Shown one piece after another: positions 14,685 to 22,350 of a stretch of DNA of 64,000 nucleotides. The notes under the pieces were generated by a model, which did no database searches, was not told where the DNA came from, and was given only the letters and a program-made list of their open reading frames with translations. How positions within the stretch are numbered: the first letter of the stretch is position 1; each line of letters starts with the position of its first letter. The stretch lies in the NCBI RefSeq assembly GCF_007752535.1, contig NZ_CP036426.1:4650001-4714000 (forward strand), given 5' to 3'. A program made the translations under genes and the position numbers. This DNA is from Tautonia plasticadhaerens. GTDB taxonomy: Bacteria > Planctomycetota > Planctomycetia > Isosphaerales > Isosphaeraceae.

Positions 14685-16859
14685 ATGATGAGCGCGACCG
14701 CGATCGGCCCGATGCTGCTGGTCGGCCTCGGCCTGGCGATCGGAGGAGATTCCCCGGGGCAGGTGACCCCGGCCGACGACGAGGCCTACCGGGCCGCCAG
14801 CGAGGAGGCCGGCCGGGACGCCGACGCCCAGGTGGCGCTGGCCCTTTGGTGCGAGGCCAACGGGCGTCCGTCCCGGGCGAGCCACCACCTGGCGCTGGCG
14901 GTCCTGATCGACCCGGATCACGAGGGGGCCCGGGGCCTGATGGGGCAGATCCGCCGGGGGGAGTCGTGGCGTCGCCCCTCCGACGCCTTCCCCGGCCCCG
15001 ACCAGGACGCCAATCGCGTCGCGCTCCGTGAGGAGTACGAGGGCCGGAGGTCCCGCATGGACCAGACCGCCGAGGCCCACTGGGATCTGGGCCTCTGGTG
15101 CGAGCAGAACGGCCTGGCCGACGAGGCGCTGGCCCATTTCAGCGCCGTCACCCGGATCGACCCGAGTCGGGAGGCCGCCTGGAAGCGGATCGGCTACAAG
15201 AAGCGGGGCGGCCGGTGGATGACCGACGCCCAGATCGCCGCCGAGCGGGCCGAGGCCGAGGCGCGGGACGCCGCCGAGGCCGAGTGGCTCCCCCGCCTGG
15301 AGCAATGGGCCCGGATGCTCAAGGACCCCGCCCGCCGCGGCGAGGCGATCGCCGGGCTGGCGACCGTCGATCATCCGCTGCTGGTGCCGGCGGCCTGGTC
15401 GACCCTCGTGACCGGCCGTTATGCCGATCAGCCGGCCGCCGCCCAGGTGCTCGGCCAGATCGACGCGAGGGACGCCTCCCGGGCCCTGGCGACCCTGGCC
15501 GTCTTCACCCAGGACGCGGAGGTCCGCCGGATCGCCACCGAGACGCTCAAGCGGAGGGACGCCCGCGAGTGGGCCGACCTGCTGATCGGCATGATCCGCA
15601 GGCCAATCCAGTACAGCGTCCGGCCCGTGGCCGGGCCGGGATCGGCGGGTGAGCTGTTCGTGGAGGGGGAGCGGTATAATCGCCGCCGAGTTTACGCCGC
15701 GCCGTCGGCGCCTCAAGTGCCGATCCTGCCGGGAGACCAGGTCGTCCTCGGGCCGGACGGGCTACCGGTTTTACGGCGGCAATTTCAGTACTCCGATTGG
15801 CTCCCCGTGGGAATCGTGCCGTTCCTCCCACCCCAACCACTAGCGCCAGCACCGGGCGATCGCGAGGATTTTATCGAGCAACTGGAGCGTGTCGGGGTCG
15901 ATCGGGGCCTGGCCGAAACGGCGCTCCGGAACCAACTTGAACACCGAAGTAATATGCCGTTCGATGCCACAATTAACGTCGGGAGAACGAGACTCAGGGC
16001 GGGTACCTACATCACTGGCATAAGGTCCGTGGAGATCCCTGTAGGCCAGGCAGTCATCGAGGCCCGGCAGGCCGCCGAGACGGTGCAAAGTCAGCTCGCG
16101 CGCGACGTGGCGGCGATCGAGGCGTACAACGCACCGATCAAGCGACTCAACGAACGGGTCGTCCCGGTGCTGGAGGAGGCGGCCGGCGTGCGGAAAGGGG
16201 TCGAGCCGGAGGCATGGCGGGCCTGGTATATCAACCAGATCGGCATGAGGCAGGTGCTGCCTCGCCCGGCGAACGGGGGCTCGACCTTCACGGATGTCGT
16301 CTCGGTGCAGCCGAGGCCGCTGCCGGTCGGCGTCTTCGACCAGCCGGCCGCGGTGGTCCGAGTGACGTCCAGTTGCTTCGGCAAGGGCACCCTCGTGCGG
16401 ACGGCCGACGGCATCGAGCCGATCGAGGCGATCGAGGTGGGCGACCTCGTGTTGAGCCAGGACCCGGGTTCGGGACTGCTCGACTATCGGCCGGTGGTTG
16501 ACGTTCACTACACTCCGTCGAGCGCCACGTTCGACGTCGGGATCGGAGGGGAGACGATCGTCTCCAGCGAGTTCCACCGCTTCTGGGTCGCCGGACGGGG
16601 TTGGGTGATGGCCCGCGACCTTCGGGTCGGGGATCCGATCCGGATGCTCGGGGGGGTCGCCCGGGTCGAGTCGATCGAGGACGGGCAAGAACAACCGGTC
16701 TACAATATCGACGTGGCCGACCATCGCAGCTTCTTCGTCGGAACGACCGGGGCCCTGGTCCACGACTTCTCCCTGCCGAAGACGACGCTCCAGCCGTTCG
16801 ACGCCGTCCCCGACCTGGCGAGCCTGGCGGAGCAGGCCGGGCCGGCTTCGGGGGAGTGA
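14685..16859 (+). CDS. Secreted TPR-repeat protein with C-terminal HINT (intein-like) domain
   Basis: The 724-residue protein starts with a signal peptide (MMSATAIGPMLLVGLGLAIG). TPR-like helices follow: DAQVALALWCEANGR and AHWDLGLWCEQNGLADEALAHF with IDP turns. A HEAT-like helical region, a central linker rich in beta turns and a long helix (VIEARQAAETVQSQLARDV) come next. Cys564 in SSCFGKGTLVRTADG begins a HINT domain that runs to about residue 700 and ends GALVHDFS; the usual terminal Asn is Asp. HINT domains self-cleave proteins or mature polymorphic toxins, yet only about 22 residues follow and no toxin domain is visible. The start is ATG 14685 behind GGAGGAG. The next plus-strand gene starts 68 bases after the stop. 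Confidence 0.78.
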   Translation: MMSATAIGPMLLVGLGLAIGGDSPGQVTPADDEAYRAASEEAGRDADAQVALALWCEANGRPSRASHHLALAVLIDPDHEGARGLMGQIRRGESWRRPSDAFPGPDQDANRVALREEYEGRRSRMDQTAEAHWDLGLWCEQNGLADEALAHFSAVTRIDPSREAAWKRIGYKKRGGRWMTDAQIAAERAEAEARDAAEAEWLPRLEQWARMLKDPARRGEAIAGLATVDHPLLVPAAWSTLVTGRYADQPAAAQVLGQIDARDASRALATLAVFTQDAEVRRIATETLKRRDAREWADLLIGMIRRPIQYSVRPVAGPGSAGELFVEGERYNRRRVYAAPSAPQVPILPGDQVVLGPDGLPVLRRQFQYSDWLPVGIVPFLPPQPLAPAPGDREDFIEQLERVGVDRGLAETALRNQLEHRSNMPFDATINVGRTRLRAGTYITGIRSVEIPVGQAVIEARQAAETVQSQLARDVAAIEAYNAPIKRLNERVVPVLEEAAGVRKGVEPEAWRAWYINQIGMRQVLPRPANGGSTFTDVVSVQPRPLPVGVFDQPAAVVRVTSSCFGKGTLVRTADGIEPIEAIEVGDLVLSQDPGSGLLDYRPVVDVHYTPSSATFDVGIGGETIVSSEFHRFWVAGRGWVMARDLRVGDPIRMLGGVARVESIEDGQEQPVYNIDVADHRSFFVGTTGALVHDFSLPKTTLQPFDAVPDLASLAEQAGPASGE

Positions 16860-16927
16860 ATGGATTGACAGCGGCCCTCCTCGGCACGAAGATCGCGGGC
16901 GGGGAGCGTTGAGGAGGGCCGCGAGCC

Positions 16928-17635
16928 ATGCCGGGGATGTTGGATCGAGTCGAAGACCGAGGGGACGGGCCGGTCCTGGCCGGTCCCGGGGTGGCGGTGG
17001 CCGAGGTCGTCGACCGCCTGGAGGCGGGGGAGAATGCCGAGGCCGTCCGGCGGTCGCTCGGCCTGCATGCCGGGGACGTGGTGGCGGCGATCGCCGCCGC
17101 GGGGCTTGGCCCGGGGCCCGACGACGGGCCGGGGCTGGTCCGGTCGACGCCGGGGAGGCCGAGGCTGGTCTCGGCGACGTCCGAGCGCAACCTCGTCGCC
17201 CTGTTCCCCGACGCCGACCGGCCGAGCCTGCTGGCGCTGCTGGCGGGCCTGCTCCAGATCCTCGACTCCTGGGAGCCGAGCCACACGGCCGCCCAGGAGG
17301 CCGACGACCGGGGGGAGCGGACCACCTCACGGTACTGGCACGGGATCGCCCACCGCCGGGAGCCGGATCCGGGGAACGCCTCGTACTGGTTCCGGCGGGT
17401 CGGCCGCGTCCCGGACTTCGACGAGCTGGCCGGGGCCGCCCGGCCGATCCTGCTGGAATTGGGCGACGGCGCCCTGGCCGCCCGCCTCTGCCGAGACGGA
17501 TGGGATCCATTCGCCTTCATCGACGCCTGCACTTCGGCCGGATCGGGGTCGCCGGAGGCCGTCGCACTCCGAAGGATCCAGCGGCAGGAGATGGCGATCC
17601 TGCTGGCGACCTCGCTGCGGCACGCCGATCGCTGA
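16928..17635 (+). CDS. Protein with DUF433-like helix-turn-helix N-terminus and uncharacterised C-terminal domain
   Basis: The 235-residue protein has a region at about residues 15-62 (GVAVAEVVDRLEAGENAEAVRR, then DVVAAIAAAGL) resembling the DUF433 antitoxin-type helix-turn-helix fold, though degenerate. The remainder is a globular domain with the conserved-looking block SRYWHGIAHRREPDPGNASY followed by WFRRVGRVPDFDEL and several helices. I do not know a function for that part; the His and Arg cluster suggests a binding or catalytic surface. A GAGGAGGG ribosome binding site precedes the ATG. It follows the TPR-HINT gene by 68 bases and may share its transcript. No toxin partner was recognised, so a toxin-antitoxin role is unsupported. 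Confidence 0.6.
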   Translation: MPGMLDRVEDRGDGPVLAGPGVAVAEVVDRLEAGENAEAVRRSLGLHAGDVVAAIAAAGLGPGPDDGPGLVRSTPGRPRLVSATSERNLVALFPDADRPSLLALLAGLLQILDSWEPSHTAAQEADDRGERTTSRYWHGIAHRREPDPGNASYWFRRVGRVPDFDELAGAARPILLELGDGALAARLCRDGWDPFAFIDACTSAGSGSPEAVALRRIQRQEMAILLATSLRHADR

Positions 17636-17752
17636 ACTGATCGGGCCGTCGACGAGCCCCCGTCCCGCCCTCGGGTCGGCGGCGGGAGGGCGCTCGACAC
17701 ACTCGAAGACCGCCCCCCGGGCCCGACCGCCCGGGGGTGCCAGGAGGACGAC

Positions 17753-18103
17753 ATGCACGTCGAGCTGACCACGAACAACTACGTCCACGGGAACGCCGAG
17801 CTGGCCGAGGCCGTCAAGGCCGAGGTCGAGCACACCCTCGGCCGATTCGGCGAGCAGATCACCCGGGTCGAGGTCCACGTCAACGACGTGAACAGCTCGG
17901 CGAAGTCCGGCATCGACATCCGGTGCATGATGGAGGCGAGGGTCTCCGGGCACCAGCCGCTGGTGGCCAGCCACGACGCCGCCTCGGTCGAGGAGGCCAT
18001 CAGCGGCGCCGCCGAGCGGCTGGAGCGGGTGCTCGACAGCACGTTCGGCCGGCTCGGGCACACCAAGGGCCGCACCTCCTTCGGCGGGGACCAGACGATC
18101 TGA
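17753..18103 (+). CDS. HPF/RaiA-family ribosome-associated protein
   Basis: The 116-residue protein fits the S30AE fold of hibernation-promoting factor and RaiA (YfiA) proteins: a first strand, a helix of the form AELAEAVKAEVEHTLGRF, strands with RVEVHVNDVN, and a second helix EEAISGAAERLERVLDSTFG. It lacks the extra C-terminal domain of long HPF, so it is the short type. Such proteins bind the 30S subunit and stall translation under stress or starvation. A strong CAGGAGGA site precedes the ATG. The gene is last in its plus-strand group and meets the ROK gene tail to tail. Confidence 0.8.
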   Translation: MHVELTTNNYVHGNAELAEAVKAEVEHTLGRFGEQITRVEVHVNDVNSSAKSGIDIRCMMEARVSGHQPLVASHDAASVEEAISGAAERLERVLDSTFGRLGHTKGRTSFGGDQTI

Positions 18104-18187
18104 GCCGGGCCCGTCGATCGCGCCCATGCCTCCGCCGCCGTCGGGGGGTCACGCCAGGCGGACCCGCCCGACCGGCGTCGGGGCCGA

Positions 18188-19225
18188 TCAGGCCCGGCTG
18201 CGGTAGAGGGCGACCAGGGCCGCGCCGATGGCCTGGGAGAGGTCGCCCAGGGTGGCCGGGACGATGCTCATCCCGGCCCGCTGTGAGGGGAACAGGAACG
18301 GGGCGGCACTCTCGCGGACGACCTGCAGGTAACGGCTGCGGAACTCGTCGGAGGTGGCCTCCGGGTCCATCAGGCCGCCGCCGATGACCACGTAGGAGGG
18401 GTCGAGCGCCATCGCCAGGTTGGCGACGTGCAGGCCGAGGGCCCTGGCCTGGAAGCCGAAGATCGACAGCGCCAGCTCGTCCCCCTTCTGCGCCAGGCCC
18501 CGGAGGGCGAAGGCACGTTCCTTCATGGGCCGGTCGGAGCGGGCGAGTTCGTGGTCGGGATGCTCCTCCAGCTTCGCGCCGAGCAGGTGGGGGAGGCCGG
18601 CGAGGGTGGTGTAGACCTCGACGCAGCCCCAGGTCCGGCCGCAGCCGCAGGGATACGCCGGGACGCCGAGCACCTGGAGCGGCGAGGGCATATGCCCGCC
18701 CTCCATCCCGGCCAGCGAGTCCCCGGAGAGGGGCAGTCCCCGGCCGTCGATGTAGGCGCAGCCGAGGCCCGAGCCGGGGGCGAGCATCACCACGCTGCCG
18801 GTGCCGGAGCCCCGGACGCGCTGGGCCTCTCCCACGCCGCCGAGGTCGCCGTCGTTGCCGACGGTCACCGGGACCGGCCGCCCGGCCTTCTCGGAGAGGG
18901 CGGTCGCGTAGGCCGTGTGCACGTCGAACCCGGCGAAGCTCCCGGGCAGGTTCGCCGAGCGGTCGAGCACCCCGTAGCGCCGGAACGGGCCGGGGATGGC
19001 GAGGCCGACGCCCTGGACCCGGTCCCAGTCGACCTGCTGCTGCGCCAGGAAGGAGTCGACCGCCTCGACCCAGCCCCGGACGACCGCGGCGGGCCCCTCC
19101 TGGGAGTTGGTCGGGTGCTGGAGCAGCCGCGTGGAGACGGTGGTGCCGTCGTCCCAGACGGCCCCGACCTTGGAGGTGGTGGCGCCGCTGTCGGTGCCGA
19201 TGAAGACGGATCGCGTCGCGCTCAT
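18188..19225 (-). CDS. ROK-family sugar kinase
   Basis: The 345-residue protein shows the ROK architecture: an N-terminal ATP-binding loop (FIGTDSGATTSKVG), the catalytic-type segment VTVGNDGDLGGVGE, and a second phosphate-binding region (MLAPGSGLGCAY). The ROK zinc motif is present as CGCGRTWGC following EGGHMPSP. This set belongs to glucokinases and other sugar kinases rather than to ROK repressors, since there is no N-terminal DNA-binding domain. The substrate is unknown. ATG 19225 was used because the frame begins with the fold there; the upstream GTG at 19249 has no ribosome binding site. It follows the Gfo/Idh gene by 46 bases, suggesting a small sugar-utilisation operon. Confidence 0.85.
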   Translation of the reverse strand: MSATRSVFIGTDSGATTSKVGAVWDDGTTVSTRLLQHPTNSQEGPAAVVRGWVEAVDSFLAQQQVDWDRVQGVGLAIPGPFRRYGVLDRSANLPGSFAGFDVHTAYATALSEKAGRPVPVTVGNDGDLGGVGEAQRVRGSGTGSVVMLAPGSGLGCAYIDGRGLPLSGDSLAGMEGGHMPSPLQVLGVPAYPCGCGRTWGCVEVYTTLAGLPHLLGAKLEEHPDHELARSDRPMKERAFALRGLAQKGDELALSIFGFQARALGLHVANLAMALDPSYVVIGGGLMDPEATSDEFRSRYLQVVRESAAPFLFPSQRAGMSIVPATLGDLSQAIGAALVALYRSRA

Positions 19226-19271
19226 ATTGTCATCCGGAGGGTTCTGCACGATTCGGCGGACGGGAGGGGGC

Positions 19272-20366
19272 TCAGGGGGTCAACCCGACGGCGCGGTGCT
19301 CGGAGGAGGCGCGGAGGACCGCCTCGCAGAGGGCGACGGTGCCGAGGTTGTCCCGGCCGGAGATGTCGGGCTCCGAGCCCGACTCCAGGGCGATCATCAG
19401 GCCGGCCATCGGGCCGGCGAAGGCGTCGGGGAACCACGCCTCGGGCCATCGGGGGCGGTGCCAGATGCCGTCGTCGACGGTGGTGTAGTCGATCGTGCTC
19501 GGCACCCGATCCGGCCAGCCTGGCCAGCCGATGGTGCCGAGGGCCGCCCCCTTCGTGCCCTCGAACCGCCAGCGGATGCCGATGTCGGGCGCGGCCCCCT
19601 CCCGGGCGGGGCCGGCCCAGACGTCGTCGATGGAGCAGGCCCGGGCCCCGTCGTCGTATTCGAGGATGGTCAGGTTGATGCCGTCGGCGTGCGGGAAGCT
19701 GGTCCTCGGGTCGGGCCGGGTGCTGGCGAGGACCCGGGCCGGGTCGCCGAGCCAGTAGCGGAGGGTATCCAGGTGGTGGATGCTCATGATGAAGGTGGAG
19801 AGCGACCGCAAGCCCTCGGCCCAGGGCATCCAGTGGGGGATCGCCCGCATGTCAATCGTCGCCAGGACCGGGTCGCCCAGGGCGCCCCGGTCGATCAGCG
19901 TCTTCAGGGCGCGGACCGAATGGTCGTACCTCATGTTCTGGTTGACTTGCAGGACGACCCCCGCCCGCTCGCAGGACTCGACGAGCTCTCGGGCTTCGCC
20001 GATCGTCATCGCCAGCGGCTTCTGCGCGAGGATGCCCTTGGGGGTCCTCGGGTGGGAGACGATCCGTCGGATGATCTCCAGCTGGGCCAGGGGGGGGACG
20101 GCGACGTCGACGACGTCGACCCCGGGGTCGTCGAGCAGGGCCTCGACCGAGTCAAACACCTCCGGGACGCCCCGCAGTGCGGCGACCTCCTCGGCGGTGG
20201 CCCGGGTCCGGGAGGTCAGCCCGACGACCCGGAATCCGGCGTCGGCGTAGGAGACGAGGTGGCAATCCCGGACGATGAACCCCGCCCCCACGACGCCGAT
20301 CCCCAGATCCCGACCCTCGGGCATGGGGGGCAGATGGTCGAGGCCCTCTGGCAAGCCGGTCGACAT
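19272..20366 (-). CDS. Gfo/Idh/MocA family oxidoreductase
   Basis: The 364-residue protein has the Rossmann glycine loop VVGAGFIV near residues 24-31, the family signature as QKP in LAQKPLAMT (Gln for the usual Glu), and a C-terminal alpha/beta domain with the HHLDTLRYW segment that carries the catalytic-type His. It would oxidise or reduce a sugar or sugar derivative with NAD(P). ATG 20366 is preceded by GAGGCGG. It is the first gene of a pair with the ROK kinase. The other family member in this window (left edge) has the normal EKP signature, so the two are separate paralogues. Confidence 0.85.
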   Translation of the reverse strand: MSTGLPEGLDHLPPMPEGRDLGIGVVGAGFIVRDCHLVSYADAGFRVVGLTSRTRATAEEVAALRGVPEVFDSVEALLDDPGVDVVDVAVPPLAQLEIIRRIVSHPRTPKGILAQKPLAMTIGEARELVESCERAGVVLQVNQNMRYDHSVRALKTLIDRGALGDPVLATIDMRAIPHWMPWAEGLRSLSTFIMSIHHLDTLRYWLGDPARVLASTRPDPRTSFPHADGINLTILEYDDGARACSIDDVWAGPAREGAAPDIGIRWRFEGTKGAALGTIGWPGWPDRVPSTIDYTTVDDGIWHRPRWPEAWFPDAFAGPMAGLMIALESGSEPDISGRDNLGTVALCEAVLRASSEHRAVGLTP

Positions 20367-20458
20367 GGATCCGCCTCGTTCAGGAGTGTTTCCCCGAGAT
20401 CGCGACGCCCTCCATGGTAGCCCGATCGGGCGAGGCATCACAGCGCCCAGCCGGTCAC

Positions 20459-20486
20459 TTGCAACGCACTGCGGCCATCCTACAAT
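20459..20486 (+). promoter_or_regulatory. Probable sigma-70 promoter of the MBOAT gene
   Basis: TTGCAA at 20459-20464 and TACAAT at 20481-20486 are separated by 16 bases. The site lies between the divergent Gfo/Idh gene and the acyltransferase gene and would start a transcript near 20493, about 70 bases before ATG 20564. Confidence 0.5.
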
Positions 20487-20563
20487 TGTCGCAGGAGGGC
20501 CGGTCCCCGCGTCCGTCCTCGATCGGGGGCGATCGCTGGGGAGGGTGCCATCGCGAGGCGAAC

Positions 20564-21643
20564 ATGAACATCCTGTCGTTGCTGGCGTCCCTGGGGGCGG
20601 GGTTCCTGATCGCGTCGCTCTATTACCCGGCGATGGGCCTGGGGCCCCGGGCGAGGACGGGCGTCCTGGTCGTGGTGCTGGCCGGGGTGCTGGCGGCGCC
20701 ATGGATCGTGCCGGCGGAACATCGGCTGCTCCGGTTCCTGGCGTCGATCGCGGCGGTCACATTCGGCGTGAAGGTGTACGACCATCACGTCGGGGCCTCG
20801 CTCGGCCATCGGCCGGGGTTCGTCCGATTCGAGGCGTCGCTGCCCAACGGCCTGGCGCTGGTCGATCGGCGGCCCGACCCCGGGCCGAGGCCGAGCGCCG
20901 AGGAGGACCGCGGTCGGTTGCTGCCGAGCGCCGTTCGCCTCTCGGTCGGCCTGGCCGCGATGGCCTCGGCCTTCCTGTTCGAATGGCGGGGGATCCCGTT
21001 CCTGGTCGAGCATGCGGTGAAGGTGACGGCCTTCTTTCTCGTCCTGGTCCCGACGTCGAGGTTGCTGACATCGGCCCTCCGGCTGCTGGGTGTGCGGGGG
21101 ATCGATCCGATGGCCAACCCGTTCGCCTCCCGGACCCCGGCGGACTTCTGGAGGCGGTACAACCGGCCGGTGAACCACTTCTTCCGGGCGGACGTGTTCG
21201 GGCGCCTCGACGGCCGGACGGCCCCGATCCGGGCGACGCTCGCGGTCTTCGCCGTCTCGGCGATCATCCACGAGTATGTCTTCCTCGCCCCGGTCGGCCG
21301 GGTGCAGGGCTATCAGCTCGCGTTCTTCGGGTTGCAGGGCGGCGCGGTCGCCGCCACGTGGGCCGTCAGGCCGCGGGGCGCGTCGATCATCCCCTGGGTA
21401 ATCTCGACGTTCGCGTTCAACGTCGCGACCGGGGTCCTCTTCTTCGCGAGCATCGCCCAGGTCGTCCCGTTCTACGAGCGGGGATTGCCGGCGTGGCTGG
21501 CGCCAGGGGACGATGGCGTGGACGATCGTTCGATCGGTCGGAACCAGTCGGAGAACTCTTCGTCGACGGCCTTCCTCCGGACGGCCCTCGCGACCCGGGC
21601 CGAGGCGAGCACCGGGGCCATCGCCGCCATCGCCAGGGCGTAA
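20564..21643 (+). CDS. MBOAT/wax-synthase-like membrane O-acyltransferase
   Basis: The 359-residue protein has about eight hydrophobic segments. It carries the wax-synthase/MBOAT features DFWRRYNRPVNHFFRADVFG followed by SAIIHEYVF, where the His is the expected catalytic residue of this superfamily. It likely transfers an acyl group to a lipid alcohol or an envelope glycan. ATG 20564 follows GCGAGGCG; the frame reaches back to 20414 but that part has no membrane features. Its last 172 bases overlap the convergent CDP-alcohol phosphatidyltransferase gene, and the final 50 residues are hydrophilic and atypical of the family, so the tail may be a recent read-through extension. Confidence 0.7.
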   Translation: MNILSLLASLGAGFLIASLYYPAMGLGPRARTGVLVVVLAGVLAAPWIVPAEHRLLRFLASIAAVTFGVKVYDHHVGASLGHRPGFVRFEASLPNGLALVDRRPDPGPRPSAEEDRGRLLPSAVRLSVGLAAMASAFLFEWRGIPFLVEHAVKVTAFFLVLVPTSRLLTSALRLLGVRGIDPMANPFASRTPADFWRRYNRPVNHFFRADVFGRLDGRTAPIRATLAVFAVSAIIHEYVFLAPVGRVQGYQLAFFGLQGGAVAATWAVRPRGASIIPWVISTFAFNVATGVLFFASIAQVVPFYERGLPAWLAPGDDGVDDRSIGRNQSENSSSTAFLRTALATRAEASTGAIAAIARA

Positions 21644-22350
21644 GCCCGCCAGGCAACCTCCCACGCCGGAGGGAACACCACCGCCAGGGCCGACAGTCCG
21701 AGCAGCGTCATCAGCGAGACGTGGGGCTCGCACGACTTGTAGCAGGGCCACGTCAGCATCCCGATGCCTCGCTTCGGCCACGGGGCAGGGGGGCCCGGCC
21801 GCCCGCCGGAGCCGCCATCGACCCGGAAGGAGCCGGCGGACCGCTTGAGCGGCTGGAAGAACGCCTTGTATCGGCAATCGTTGTGGATGCTCAGGAAGGT
21901 CCAGCCCGCCGAGACCGCGAAACCGGCTGCCGCCCAGGAGGGATCCCCCGTCCGGTTCGCGAGCCCGAAGCCGAGCGAGAATCCGAGCGCCATCGAGGCC
22001 GCGTGATGCATCAGATAATCGAGATAGACCCCGACGAGCCCCGCGGTCCCCCGCCAGCGGGCGACCTGTCCGTCGACCCGGTCGAGCCAGAACGCCAGGA
22101 GGCAGAGCAGGGACCCGGCGACGAACCCGGCGCGCGTCCCGAGGCCGATCGCCGCGGCGGAGGAGAGCGAGGCGGCCAGCGCCGCCATCGTCAGTTGATT
22201 CGCCGAGCATCCGAGCCGGACGGCGAGCCAGGTCCCATAGACCGCGGTCGGCCGGGCGAAGCGCCGGGCGAGCCAGTTGCCGATCCGGGCGTCGGGGCCG
22301 AACAGCTCCCGGCGCCGAAGCTCGGAGAGGGTCGGGTGGCGGGCGGTCAT
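21472..22350 (-). CDS. CDP-alcohol phosphatidyltransferase family protein with Asp-to-His change
   Basis: The 292-residue membrane protein has the class signature in exact spacing: Asp90, Asp93-Gly94, Ala97-Arg98, Gly107 and Asp111, but the fourth acidic position (residue 115) is His. Six or so transmembrane helices surround it. Normal members join CDP-linked alcohols to lipid or sugar alcohols using two metal ions, and the fourth Asp is the proposed general base. Loss of it suggests altered chemistry or an inactive homologue. The start ATG overlaps the stop of the upstream glycosyltransferase gene (ATGA), so translation is coupled. The C-terminal tail overlaps the convergent acyltransferase gene by 172 bases. 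Confidence 0.75.
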   Translation of the reverse strand: MTARHPTLSELRRRELFGPDARIGNWLARRFARPTAVYGTWLAVRLGCSANQLTMAALAASLSSAAAIGLGTRAGFVAGSLLCLLAFWLDRVDGQVARWRGTAGLVGVYLDYLMHHAASMALGFSLGFGLANRTGDPSWAAAGFAVSAGWTFLSIHNDCRYKAFFQPLKRSAGSFRVDGGSGGRPGPPAPWPKRGIGMLTWPCYKSCEPHVSLMTLLGLSALAVVFPPAWEVAWRAYALAMAAMAPVLASARVARAVRRKAVDEEFSDWFRPIERSSTPSSPGASHAGNPRS

